Assembly: GCA_002315235.1 (NCBI GenBank)
Contig: DCGK01000102.1
Span: forward strand, 1-30,436
DNA: 30,436 bases
Origin: Ruminococcus sp. UBA1780
GTDB taxonomy: Bacteria > Bacillota > Clostridia > Oscillospirales > Ruminococcaceae
Direction of reading: 5' to 3'
Shown here: positions 16,364 through 24,716 of the stretch, in pieces
How positions within the stretch are numbered: position 1 is the first letter of the stretch
Layout: every line of letters starts with the position of its first letter
Translations under genes and position numbers: made by a program
Notes under the pieces: model-generated
Database searches by the model: none
Told to the model about the DNA's origin: nothing
Seen by the model: only the letters and a program-made list of their open reading frames with translations

Positions 16364-17055
16364 GTACACAGTATGAGGTTGTTGAAGAGAATTACAAAAG
16401 AATTCTCAGTAACGTGAATGAAGCCAGAATCAGATCCGGACGTTCAGATGAACACATAGAAATTATGGCTGTTACAAAGACAGTAGCTCCGGAGATTATA
16501 AATCATGCTGTTTCGGCATGCGGCATCAGAACGCTTGGCGAAAACAGAGTGCAGGAGTATCTTTCCAAAAAGGATTCATATCTTCCTGCTTCGGTTCATT
16601 TCATCGGTCAGCTGCAGACCAACAAGGTCAAGTACATTATTGACTCGGTGGATATGATACAGTCACTTGACAGCATTAAGCTTGCTGCTGAGATAAATAA
16701 ACACGCAGCCCGTGTCGGAAAGGTACAGGACGTGCTTGCTGAGGTAAACATTGCCGGAGAAGAGGCGAAGGGCGGATTCAGCCCTGATGAACTCACAGAA
16801 AACCTGTACAGGATTTCCGAATTTCCGAATATCAGGGTTATGGGACTTATGACAGTTCCGCCGGCCGCCGGATCAGAAAAATTTCTGTGCAGAATGCAGG
16901 AATTATATATTGACATTTCAGATAAAAAAATAGATAATATTAATATGAGTTTTTTGTCAATGGGAATGTCCGGTGACTATGAACTTGCTGTAAAGTACGG
17001 TTCAAACATAGTCCGGATAGGCAGCGCGCTGTTCGGCGCACGTGTTTACAGATAG
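16360..17055 (+). CDS. PLP homeostasis protein, YggS/YlmE family
   Basis: A 231-residue single-domain alanine-racemase-fold protein that binds pyridoxal phosphate and keeps its free level in balance; no enzyme reaction is firmly known. The PLP lysine is K40 in AVTKT. Family blocks LGENRVQE, HFIGQLQTNKVK, MGLMTVPP and SMGMSGDYE with the final VRIGSALFG are all there. It overlaps the adaptor gene by four bases. In many Gram-positive bacteria it lies directly before sepF (ylmE-ylmF), as here. Confidence 0.93.
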   Translation: MSTQYEVVEENYKRILSNVNEARIRSGRSDEHIEIMAVTKTVAPEIINHAVSACGIRTLGENRVQEYLSKKDSYLPASVHFIGQLQTNKVKYIIDSVDMIQSLDSIKLAAEINKHAARVGKVQDVLAEVNIAGEEAKGGFSPDELTENLYRISEFPNIRVMGLMTVPPAAGSEKFLCRMQELYIDISDKKIDNINMSFLSMGMSGDYELAVKYGSNIVRIGSALFGARVYR

Positions 17056-17075
17056 AATTTTCAGATTTTTGTTTT

Positions 17076-17135
17076 GCTCCCTTTGCCATTCGCACACGGT
17101 AACGGAGCCTGAATAATTATTAATATAGGGTGCGA
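17076..17135 (+). promoter_or_regulatory. Possible pseudoknot in the sepF leader
   Basis: A hairpin pairs GCTCC (17076-17080) with GGAGC (17104-17108) and TTGCC (17083-17087) with GGTAA (17098-17102). Its loop contains TCGCAC (17090-17095), which is fully complementary to GTGCGA (17130-17135). That second site runs into the ribosome binding site, so loop pairing could affect sepF translation. No known riboswitch class is recognised. Confidence 0.4.
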
Positions 17136-17152
17136 GGAAAGGAAAGAATTTT

Positions 17153-17596
17153 ATGAAGATTATAGATACTCTCAGAGATTATTTTTTACCGCCTGAGCAG
17201 GATGAGGATTACCAGCCGGATACTCCTAAGCAGGAGAGTCAGCCTTCCTATCAGACTCAGACAGCTGACGGAAACGAAACTGATGAAAAGAGAAGCAAGG
17301 TTGTGAATATTCAGGCAACAGCTCAGCTTCAGGTTGTTCTTGTAAAGCCTGAAGTGTTTACAGATGCCAAGGGTATTGCTGATCATCTTATTGCAAAGAA
17401 GACAGTTGTTCTCAATCTTGAAGCAGCTTCTTCAGAAAACAAGAGAAGAATTATTGACTTCCTTGTCGGTGTTGCATATGCTAACGGCGGAAGCCTCAAG
17501 CCTGTTGCAAACCTTACATACATCATTACTCCTTACAATGTAGGTTTCCAGGGCGAAGAACTTGCAGGTGAACTTGAAACAAACGGTATGATCTGA
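17153..17596 (+). CDS. sepF: Cell division protein SepF
   Basis: A 147-residue FtsZ partner that tethers and aligns the division ring at the membrane. Residues 1-11 (MKIIDTLRDYF) form the short amphipathic membrane-binding helix; an acidic, Gln-rich linker follows (about 14-55), then the SepF core with VVLNLE, RRIIDFLVG and GGSLKPVANLTYIITP-like strands. Length is normal. It is preceded by GGAAAGG and a leader with a possible pseudoknot, and followed 37 bases later by divIVA. Confidence 0.93.
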   Translation: MKIIDTLRDYFLPPEQDEDYQPDTPKQESQPSYQTQTADGNETDEKRSKVVNIQATAQLQVVLVKPEVFTDAKGIADHLIAKKTVVLNLEAASSENKRRIIDFLVGVAYANGGSLKPVANLTYIITPYNVGFQGEELAGELETNGMI

Positions 17597-17633
17597 TCGC
17601 TTACGCGTGAAAATTATCAAGAGGTGAATTAAA

Positions 17634-18338
17634 GTGATTAAAGCCAAAGATATAAACAGTCAGAGATTTGAAAAAGCAGCTTTCGGTTACAAGCAGGAAG
17701 ACGTAGACGCATTTCTTTCAGAGATTGCAGCGGACTATGCACAGCTTGTAAAGGAAAATGAAGATATCAACGCAAAGCTTCAGGTTCTCGCTGACAAAGT
17801 AAGAGAATACAGAAAAGACGAGGAAGCTGTCAAGGATGCTCTTCTTTTTGCACAGAAGGAAGGACATCGTGTTGTTACTGAGGCAAGCGAAAAGGCTGAT
17901 GAAATGCTCAGAAGCGCTAAGCTTGAAAGTGACAGAATGGTTAATGACGCTACTTCAGATACAAAGAAGGCTATTGATGAGGTTAAGGATGAGCTCAGAA
18001 GAGAACAGAAGAACCTCGCATATCTTCAGAAGCAGGTTTCAGCATTCAAGAAAAATCTTTTCGACGTATACAAGTCTCATCTTGAAATGATTTCATCACT
18101 CCCTCAGTCAGATGACGAGGATGATGATGATGACGTATACGAATCAGCTGAACAGCCGGCAGTTGAAGCATCAGTCCGTGAGGAACTTGCTGAGACTGCA
18201 GCTGCAATTGAAGCTGCTGCCGGAGAAAAGCCGGAAGAAAAGGCTGATCCGTTCAGAACACAGTCAATTCCGATTATAGGCGGCGGAGACAGCAAGTATA
18301 CAGAACTTCAGTTCGGTCAGCAGAATACAACAAAGTAA
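17634..18338 (+). CDS. divIVA: DivIVA-domain division/polarity protein
   Basis: A 234-residue coiled-coil protein that binds curved membranes at septa and poles. The N-terminal lipid-binding domain (about 1-55) has the typical INSQRFEKAAFGYKQEDVDAFL; a coiled coil runs to about 155. The C-terminal third is a low-complexity tail: an Asp-rich run around 160 coded by repeated GAT/GAC codons, then Ala/Glu-rich sequence. The start is GTG at 17634 with AGAGGTG at 17620-17626. Gpsb-like or SepIVA-like relatives are shorter or differently built. ileS follows after only 27 bases. Confidence 0.88.
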   Translation: MIKAKDINSQRFEKAAFGYKQEDVDAFLSEIAADYAQLVKENEDINAKLQVLADKVREYRKDEEAVKDALLFAQKEGHRVVTEASEKADEMLRSAKLESDRMVNDATSDTKKAIDEVKDELRREQKNLAYLQKQVSAFKKNLFDVYKSHLEMISSLPQSDDEDDDDDVYESAEQPAVEASVREELAETAAAIEAAAGEKPEEKADPFRTQSIPIIGGGDSKYTELQFGQQNTTK

Positions 18339-18365
18339 TAATTAAGCAAAGGAAGATAGATAATA

Positions 18366-21176
18366 ATGGCTCAGGATTATAATAATACTCTGAACTTACC
18401 AAAGACAGACTTTCCTATGAGAGGAAACCTGCCTGCAAAGGAACCTGAAACACTTGAAAAGTGGGAATCAGAAAGACTTTACTACAAGATGATTGAAAAG
18501 AACAAGGGAAAGCCTTCCTATGTTCTTCACGACGGTCCTCCGTATGCAAACGGTGAGATTCACCTTGGTACTGCTCTTAACAAGATTCTTAAGGACTTCA
18601 TTGTTAAGTACAAGAATATGAACGGATTCTGTGCGCCTTACGTTCCTGGCTGGGATACTCACGGACTTCCGATTGAGTTAAAGGCTATGAAGGAAATAGG
18701 CGTTGAAAACGGAGCTATTCCGCCTGTTGAACTCAGAAAGCACTGCCGTGACTTCGCTATGACACACGTAAAGAACCAGATGAAGCAGTTCAAGCGTCTC
18801 GGTTCACTCGGTGACTATGATGATCCGTATCTTACACTTAAGAAGGATTATGAAGCACGTCAGATTGAAGTGTTCGGCAAAATGGCAAAGGACGGATACA
18901 TGTACAAGGGCCTGAAGCCTGTTTACTGGTGTCCTGACTGTAACACTGCTCTTGCTGAAGCAGAAATCGAATATTCAAACGATCCGTGTCATTCAATCTA
19001 TGTTAAGTTTAATGTAACAGATGACAAGGGCCTCTTCACAGGTATGGGCCTTGATCTTTCAAAGGTATTCTTTGTAATCTGGACAACAACAACATGGACA
19101 ATTCCTGGTAACCTTGCTGTATGTCTCGGACCTGAGTATGATTACACACTTGTTAAGGTCGGCGATGAATACTACGTAATGGCTAATGAGCTTGTTGCAG
19201 CTACAATGGAAAGCGCAGGCATTACAGAATATACAACAACAGGTCTCTTCAGAGGTGCTGAACTCGAGCACATGAAGACAAAGCACCCACTCTATGACAG
19301 ACTTTCACCTGTTATCGTTGGTGACCACGTAACTCTTGAAAGCGGTACAGGATGCGTACACACAGCTCCTGGCTACGGTGTTGAAGACTTTGAAGTGTGC
19401 AAGAAATATGACGATATCGGTATTCTTGTATGCGTTGATGCCAAGGGTAAGCAGACTGCAGAAGCAGGCGAATTCGAAGGCATGGATACAGATACAGCAA
19501 ACAAGGCTATCGCAAAGAAGCTTGAAGAAACAGGTGCTCTTCTTGCAATGCAGAAGATTGTTCACCAGTATCCGCACTGCTGGAGATGCAACAGCCCTAT
19601 TATCTACAGAGCTACAGAACAGTGGTTCTGCTCAGTAAACGGATTCAGAGATGAAGCAGTAAAGGCTATTGAAAGCGTTAAGTGGATTCCTGGCTGGGGC
19701 GAAGACAGAATCAAGGGCATGGTACGTGACAGATCTGACTGGTGTATCTCACGTCAGAGAACATGGGGCGTTCCTATTCCGATTATTTACTGTAAGGACT
19801 GCGGCAAGCCGGTAGTTACAGATGAAACAATAAAGGCAATTTCCGATATGTTCAGAGCAGAAGGCGCTGATGCATGGTGGACTAAGGAAGTATCAGAATT
19901 TATTCCTTCTTCAGTCAAGTGTGAATGCGGATGCTCGGAATTCACAAAGGAATACGACATTATGGACGTATGGTTCGACAGCGGTGTTTCACATACAGCA
20001 GTAATGGAACAGCATGACGGACTTACATGGCCTGCTGACCTTTATCTTGAAGGTGCTGACCAGTACAGAGGCTGGTTCCAGTCTTCACTTCTTACATCAG
20101 TTGTTTACAAGGGTACAGCTCCTTACAAGGCAGTATGTACACACGGCTGGGTAGTTGACGGCGAAGGCAAGACAATGCACAAGTCACTCGGCAACGGTAT
20201 TGCTCCAAACGAGATTTATGATGTTTACGGTGCAGATATCCTCAGACTCTGGGTTGCGTCATCGGATTATCATTCAGATATAAGAATTTCACAGAACATT
20301 ATCAAGCAGCTTTCTGAAGCATACAAGAAAATAAGAAACACTGCAAGATATATTCTCGGTAACCTCGGCAACGGAAATGGATTTAATCCTGAAACAGACT
20401 GCGTATCAGATGACCAGCTCACAGAACTTGACAAGTGGGCACTCGTTCGTCTTGATGCACTCATTGACAAGGTTCATGAAGGCTATAACGCATTTGATTT
20501 CCATATTGCATTCCATGCAATTCACAACTTCTGTGTAACAGAAATGTCAAACTTCTATCTTGACATTATCAAGGACAGACTTTACTGTGAAAAGGAAGAT
20601 TCTGTAAAGAGACGTGCTGCCCAGACTGCAATGTACCGCATTCTCAGTGCAGTTGCAAGACTTGCAGCTCCTATTATTTCATTCACAGCAGAAGAAATCT
20701 GGACATACATGCCACATACAGCTTCTGATGACAGGGAAAGCATTTTCCTTAACCAGATGCCTGAAAAGAGCGGTATCTCAGTTGACGCTGATTTTGAAGA
20801 AAAGTGGGCAATCATATATGATCTCCGTCAGAGTGTAAACAAGGCTCTTGAGATAAAGCGTAACGAAAAGATCGTTGGTAAGTCTCTCGAGGCTGAGATT
20901 GATCTCTACTGCGGAAAAATATATGACAAGGTAAACGTATTTGCTGATGAACTCGCTGAAATCTTTATCGTTTCAGGAGTTAAGGTGTTTGCGGAAGGAA
21001 GCGGTGAATTTGATTCCGCTGCTCTCGGGGCATCAGGAACTGCTGCTGAAGTAACTGTAACGGTAAGCAAGGCATCAGGTGAAAAGTGTGAAAGATGCTG
21101 GACATATTCTGAAACAGTTGGTAAGGATTCAGCTCATCCATGCCTCTGTGCTCGCTGCGCATCAGTAGTAAAATAA
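18366..21176 (+). CDS. ileS: Isoleucine--tRNA ligase
   Basis: A 936-residue class I aminoacyl-tRNA synthetase charging tRNA-Ile, with the editing domain inserted in the Rossmann fold and a C-terminal zinc finger (CERC near 900 and CLCARC at the end). Blocks GPPYANGEIHLG, PGWDTHGLPIE and YDIMDVWFDSG are intact. The two catalytic signatures are altered: HIGH reads HLGT (66-69) and KMSKS reads TMHKS (603-607). Codons are strongly biased to AAG, ACA, CTT/CTC and GCT compared with mutL or the adaptor gene, as expected for a highly expressed gene. It follows divIVA by 27 bases, so there is no room for the T-box leader common before ileS in Firmicutes. Confidence 0.95.
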   Translation: MAQDYNNTLNLPKTDFPMRGNLPAKEPETLEKWESERLYYKMIEKNKGKPSYVLHDGPPYANGEIHLGTALNKILKDFIVKYKNMNGFCAPYVPGWDTHGLPIELKAMKEIGVENGAIPPVELRKHCRDFAMTHVKNQMKQFKRLGSLGDYDDPYLTLKKDYEARQIEVFGKMAKDGYMYKGLKPVYWCPDCNTALAEAEIEYSNDPCHSIYVKFNVTDDKGLFTGMGLDLSKVFFVIWTTTTWTIPGNLAVCLGPEYDYTLVKVGDEYYVMANELVAATMESAGITEYTTTGLFRGAELEHMKTKHPLYDRLSPVIVGDHVTLESGTGCVHTAPGYGVEDFEVCKKYDDIGILVCVDAKGKQTAEAGEFEGMDTDTANKAIAKKLEETGALLAMQKIVHQYPHCWRCNSPIIYRATEQWFCSVNGFRDEAVKAIESVKWIPGWGEDRIKGMVRDRSDWCISRQRTWGVPIPIIYCKDCGKPVVTDETIKAISDMFRAEGADAWWTKEVSEFIPSSVKCECGCSEFTKEYDIMDVWFDSGVSHTAVMEQHDGLTWPADLYLEGADQYRGWFQSSLLTSVVYKGTAPYKAVCTHGWVVDGEGKTMHKSLGNGIAPNEIYDVYGADILRLWVASSDYHSDIRISQNIIKQLSEAYKKIRNTARYILGNLGNGNGFNPETDCVSDDQLTELDKWALVRLDALIDKVHEGYNAFDFHIAFHAIHNFCVTEMSNFYLDIIKDRLYCEKEDSVKRRAAQTAMYRILSAVARLAAPIISFTAEEIWTYMPHTASDDRESIFLNQMPEKSGISVDADFEEKWAIIYDLRQSVNKALEIKRNEKIVGKSLEAEIDLYCGKIYDKVNVFADELAEIFIVSGVKVFAEGSGEFDSAALGASGTAAEVTVTVSKASGEKCERCWTYSETVGKDSAHPCLCARCASVVK

Positions 21177-21186
21177 AAATTAGCGG

Positions 21187-21230
21187 ACAGGCTTGTCGTT
21201 TTAATAATTGAGCGACAGGCTTGTTTTTCT
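21187..21230 (+). terminator. Intrinsic terminator after ileS
   Basis: ACAGGCTTGTCG (21187-21198) pairs with CGACAGGCTTGT (21213-21224) over 12 bp with two G-U pairs, around a 14-nt loop, followed by TTTTT. The arms also share the 10-mer ACAGGCTTGT as a direct repeat because that 10-mer is itself nearly palindromic. Confidence 0.85.
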
Positions 21231-21254
21231 CACGGGGGATATACAGGTGATAAA

Positions 21255-21764
21255 ATGATTATATGTATGATCATAATTACAGCAGTACTGGCCGCAGCAG
21301 ACCAGCTGATTAAGATATGGGCTGTCAGGGAGCTTGCCGGCGGCGTGTCCAAACAGTTTCTTAAGATTGCTGACAACGAAATAATAAATCTTACCTATAC
21401 TGAAAATACAGGAGCTGCGTTCAGCATTATGAGCGGAAAGCAGTGGTTTACAATTGGATTTGCCACACTTGCACTTGTTATTTTTGCTGTATACGTAATA
21501 AAAAACTACCGTAACTCAAAACCTGCAATGATTTTTTCTGCAATGGTTATAAGCGGCGGTATTGGAAATCTGATTGACAGGGTTAGAATCGGATATGTTG
21601 TAGATTATATTGAAGTCAGACTTTTCAGATTTGCGATATTCAATTTTGCTGATGTATGTGTTACAGTCGGAATAGTTCTTCTGATGATTTATGTGCTGTT
21701 TTTCAGCGGAAAATCCAGACAGGAAATACCGGCGGAAAATGAGACGGAGATTTCTGATGAATGA
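21255..21764 (+). CDS. lspA: Lipoprotein signal peptidase (signal peptidase II)
   Basis: A 169-residue membrane aspartyl protease that removes signal peptides from lipid-modified prolipoproteins. It has four membrane segments and the family motifs: ADQLIK near the N-terminus, NTGAAFS (51-57), the catalytic Asp of GGIGNLIDR (D108) and that of FNFAD (D133). AGGTG at 21245-21249 precedes the ATG. Its end overlaps the pseudouridine synthase gene by 8 bases, the common lspA-rluD pairing. Confidence 0.96.
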   Translation: MIICMIIITAVLAAADQLIKIWAVRELAGGVSKQFLKIADNEIINLTYTENTGAAFSIMSGKQWFTIGFATLALVIFAVYVIKNYRNSKPAMIFSAMVISGGIGNLIDRVRIGYVVDYIEVRLFRFAIFNFADVCVTVGIVLLMIYVLFFSGKSRQEIPAENETEISDE

Positions 21765-22674
21765 AGAAATTATAACTGAAACAGTCAGTAATGAAGAGGC
21801 GTCCTGCAGAATCGACAAGTGGATATCTGAAAAAAATCCTGACATTACGCGAAGTGCAGTTCAGAAGATGATTTCAGACGGAAATGTTACAGTAAACGGA
21901 AAGACAGTTTCAAAAAACTATAAGGTGTCAGCGGGAGACGAGGTAGTGATTAACGTACCGGAGCCGGCTGAACTTTCAGCTGAACCGGAGGATATTCCGG
22001 TTGAGATAGTTTACGAGGATGATGACCTTCTGGTAGTAAACAAACCGAAGGGTATGGTTGTTCATCCGGCCGCAGGAAACTACAGCGGAACACTTGTAAA
22101 TGCACTTATGTTTCACTGTAAGGGAAGACTCTCGTCAATAAACGGAGTAATACGTCCCGGAATAGTTCACCGTATTGATAAAAATACAAGCGGGCTTCTG
22201 ATTGTAGCCAAGAACGACAGTTCACACAGACATCTTGCTCTTCAGATTAAGGAACATTCCTTTACAAGAGAGTATGAAGCTGTTGTATGCGGAAAATTCA
22301 GGGAAATGACCGGTACAGTTGATGCGCCTGTCGGCAGACATAAAACGGACAGAAAGAAAATGTGTGTAACTGACCAGAACTCCAGAAATGCAGTTACTCA
22401 CTACACAGTGCTTGAGCAGTACGGAAAGCACGCCTATATCAGGCTCAGACTTGAAACGGGCAGAACACATCAGATTCGTGTTCACATGAAATATATTGGA
22501 CATCCTGTATTTGGTGATGACGTATACGGAACACCATACAAGGGTATTGAGGGACAGTGCCTTCATGCCCGCAAAATCGGATTCATTCATCCTTCAACCG
22601 GTGAATACATGGAATTCGACAGTGAGCTTCCGGAATACTTCACTGAAGTACTTGATAAGATAAAAAATATTTAA
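21757..22674 (+). CDS. RluA/RluD-family pseudouridine synthase
   Basis: A 305-residue enzyme that converts uridine to pseudouridine in RNA, probably 23S rRNA by family. An S4 RNA-binding domain (about 15-75) is followed by the catalytic domain with the HRIDKNTSGL motif, catalytic Asp D141, and a C-terminal LHARKIGFIHP. The ATG at 21757, overlapping the lspA end by 8 bases, is preferred to an upstream in-frame ATG at 21691 because CGGAG lies just before it and the S4 domain begins shortly after. Which rRNA site it modifies cannot be told. Confidence 0.92.
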   Translation: MNEEIITETVSNEEASCRIDKWISEKNPDITRSAVQKMISDGNVTVNGKTVSKNYKVSAGDEVVINVPEPAELSAEPEDIPVEIVYEDDDLLVVNKPKGMVVHPAAGNYSGTLVNALMFHCKGRLSSINGVIRPGIVHRIDKNTSGLLIVAKNDSSHRHLALQIKEHSFTREYEAVVCGKFREMTGTVDAPVGRHKTDRKKMCVTDQNSRNAVTHYTVLEQYGKHAYIRLRLETGRTHQIRVHMKYIGHPVFGDDVYGTPYKGIEGQCLHARKIGFIHPSTGEYMEFDSELPEYFTEVLDKIKNI

Positions 22675-22693
22675 TTAACGGAGGAGATACTTT

Positions 22694-23530
22694 ATGGACT
22701 CTACAATCAAAAAGCAGCTCGGGAAAACAGCCGTAAATGTAAGAAAAGGCATTATCGAAGGTACATTCAATGCCAAGTCCGGTCATCCGGGCGGATCACT
22801 TTCAATAGCAGATCTTCTTACATATCTGTATTCTGTAAAGATGAACGTGAACCCTGCTGATCCTGATATGAAGGAAAGAGACAGACTCGTTCTTTCAAAG
22901 GGCCACACAGCACCGGCACTTTACTCTGTACTCGCAGAAAAAGGCTTTTTCCCTAAGGATGAACTTAAGTCATTAAGACACATCGGAGCTCTTCTTCAGG
23001 GTCATCCGTGCATCCACATTCCAGGCGTTGACATGAGCAGCGGTTCACTTGGTCAGGGTATTTCAGTAGCATGCGGTATGGCACTTGCAGGCAAGCTTGA
23101 CAATGCAGACTACAAGGTATATACAATTCTCGGTGACGGTGAAATTGAAGAAGGTCAGGTATGGGAAGCAGCGATGTTTGCAGCTCACTACAAGCTCGAT
23201 AACCTCCTTGCAGTAGTAGACAACAACGGTCTTCAGATTGACGGAAAGATTTCCGAAGTATGTTCACCTGAACCAATCACAGACAAGTTCGCAGCATTTG
23301 GCTGGCACGTAATTACAATGGATGCACATGATTTCGAGTCTATTGAAAAGGCATTTGATGAAGCAGAAAAGATTTCAGGCAAGCCTGTTGTAATCGTACA
23401 GAAGAGCGTAAAGGGCAAGGGCGTTTCATTCATGGAAGACAAGTGTTCATGGCACGGAACAGCTCCGAACAAGGAACAGTACGATCAGGCGATGGCAGAA
23501 CTCGATGCACGCCTCGAAGAACTTAAGTAA
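22694..23530 (+). CDS. Transketolase, N-terminal subunit
   Basis: A 278-residue thiamine-diphosphate-binding half of a split transketolase. The KSGHPGGSLS block, GHTAPALY, GSLGQGIS, and the ThDP-binding GDGEIEEGQVWEAAMFA running to NNGLQIDG are intact. With the next gene it makes a working enzyme that moves two-carbon units in the non-oxidative pentose phosphate pathway. GGAGG lies 9 bases before the ATG. Codon use is biased like ileS, suggesting high expression. Confidence 0.94.
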   Translation: MDSTIKKQLGKTAVNVRKGIIEGTFNAKSGHPGGSLSIADLLTYLYSVKMNVNPADPDMKERDRLVLSKGHTAPALYSVLAEKGFFPKDELKSLRHIGALLQGHPCIHIPGVDMSSGSLGQGISVACGMALAGKLDNADYKVYTILGDGEIEEGQVWEAAMFAAHYKLDNLLAVVDNNGLQIDGKISEVCSPEPITDKFAAFGWHVITMDAHDFESIEKAFDEAEKISGKPVVIVQKSVKGKGVSFMEDKCSWHGTAPNKEQYDQAMAELDARLEELK

Positions 23531-23550
23531 TCAGGACAGGAGAGATAATT

Positions 23551-24501
23551 ATGGCAGATGTAATTAAAAAGGCTACTCGTGAAAGCTATGGTGAAGCATT
23601 AAAGGAGCTCGCTGAAGAATGCGACAAGCTCGTAGTTCTTGATGCTGACCTTGCTGAAGCTACAAAGACAGTAATGTTCAAAAAGGCATATCCTGAAAGA
23701 TTCTTCGACTGCGGTATTGCTGAAGCAAATATGATGGGTGTTGCAGCCGGTCTTGCAGCTTCAGGAAAAATTCCTTTTGCAAGCAGCTTCGCAATGTTTG
23801 CGGCAGGCCGTGCTTTTGAAATAGTAAGAAACTCAATCGGTTATCCGCACCTTAACGTAAAGATCGGTGCTACACATGCAGGTATTTCAGTAGGTGAGGA
23901 CGGTGCTACACACCAGTGTAACGAAGACATTGCACTCATGAGAACAATTCCGGGAATGACAATTATCAATCCGGCTGACGGCGTTGAAGCAAAGGCTGCT
24001 GTAAAGGCTGCTGCAGCTTACGAAGGTCCGGTATACCTCCGTTTCGGAAGACTTGCTACACCGATTTTCAATGATGAAGCAACATATAAATTCGAAATCG
24101 GCAAGGGTATCGAATTAAAGTCAGGTACTGATGTAACAATCATCGCTACCGGTCTTATGGTAAATGAATCTGTTGAAGCAGCAAAGATGCTTGAAGCTGA
24201 AGGCATCAGTGCAAGAGTAATCAATATCCACACAATCAAGCCTCTTGACAGAGATATCGTATGCAAGGCTGCAAAGGAAACAGGCCTCATCATTACAGCT
24301 GAAGAACACAGTGTAATCGGCGGTCTTGGTTCAGCAGTTGCTGAAGCAGTTTCAGAATGCTGCCCGGTTCCTGTAGTTAAAATCGGCGTTAACGATGAAT
24401 TCGGTCACAGTGGTCCTGCTGCCGATCTCCTTAAGGAATTCGGTCTCTGCAGAGAAAACATCGCAGAAAAGACAAAGGAAGCAGTTAAGAAATTCAAGTA
24501 A
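23551..24501 (+). CDS. Transketolase, C-terminal subunit
   Basis: A 316-residue partner carrying the pyrimidine-binding and C-terminal transketolase domains: ERFFDCGIAEANMMGVAAGLA with the catalytic Glu, THAGISVGEDGATHQ, and a C-terminal domain from about residue 190 with EEHSVIGGLGSAVAE. It starts 20 bases after the N-terminal subunit gene with AGGAGAG upstream. Split transketolases are usual in Clostridia and archaea. A DXS-type synthase is excluded by the split and by the sequence blocks. Confidence 0.94.
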   Translation: MADVIKKATRESYGEALKELAEECDKLVVLDADLAEATKTVMFKKAYPERFFDCGIAEANMMGVAAGLAASGKIPFASSFAMFAAGRAFEIVRNSIGYPHLNVKIGATHAGISVGEDGATHQCNEDIALMRTIPGMTIINPADGVEAKAAVKAAAAYEGPVYLRFGRLATPIFNDEATYKFEIGKGIELKSGTDVTIIATGLMVNESVEAAKMLEAEGISARVINIHTIKPLDRDIVCKAAKETGLIITAEEHSVIGGLGSAVAEAVSECCPVPVVKIGVNDEFGHSGPAADLLKEFGLCRENIAEKTKEAVKKFK

Positions 24502-24535
24502 AATTTCAAGTCTTCCGGCGAATATACAATACTTA

Positions 24536-24575
24536 TCAGCCATTACTTTTTTCAAAAAGCAATGGCTGATTTTTT
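24536..24575 (+). terminator. Intrinsic terminator after the transketolase pair
   Basis: TCAGCCATT (24536-24544) pairs with AATGGCTGA (24561-24569); after one A-C mismatch the stem continues with CTTTT and AAAAG to a 4-nt loop. Six T follow (24570-24575). Confidence 0.9.
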
Positions 24576-24636
24576 GCGTTTTAACGAAAAAAAAACTGTG
24601 TGATAACATTATTGACGAAAAATATATTAAAATCAC

Positions 24637-24665
24637 TTGCAGTTTTCACAAAAATGTGCTATAAT
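24637..24665 (+). promoter_or_regulatory. Sigma-A-type promoter for the Ddl-like gene
   Basis: TTGCAG (24637-24642), 17-bp spacer, TATAAT (24660-24665) with TG one base before it. The leader is about 45 nt and shows no structure. Confidence 0.75.
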
Positions 24666-24716
24666 TAATAAAAGTGTCTTTGGAAGATTAATTATTTTAC
24701 TAAGGGGGGAATGCAT

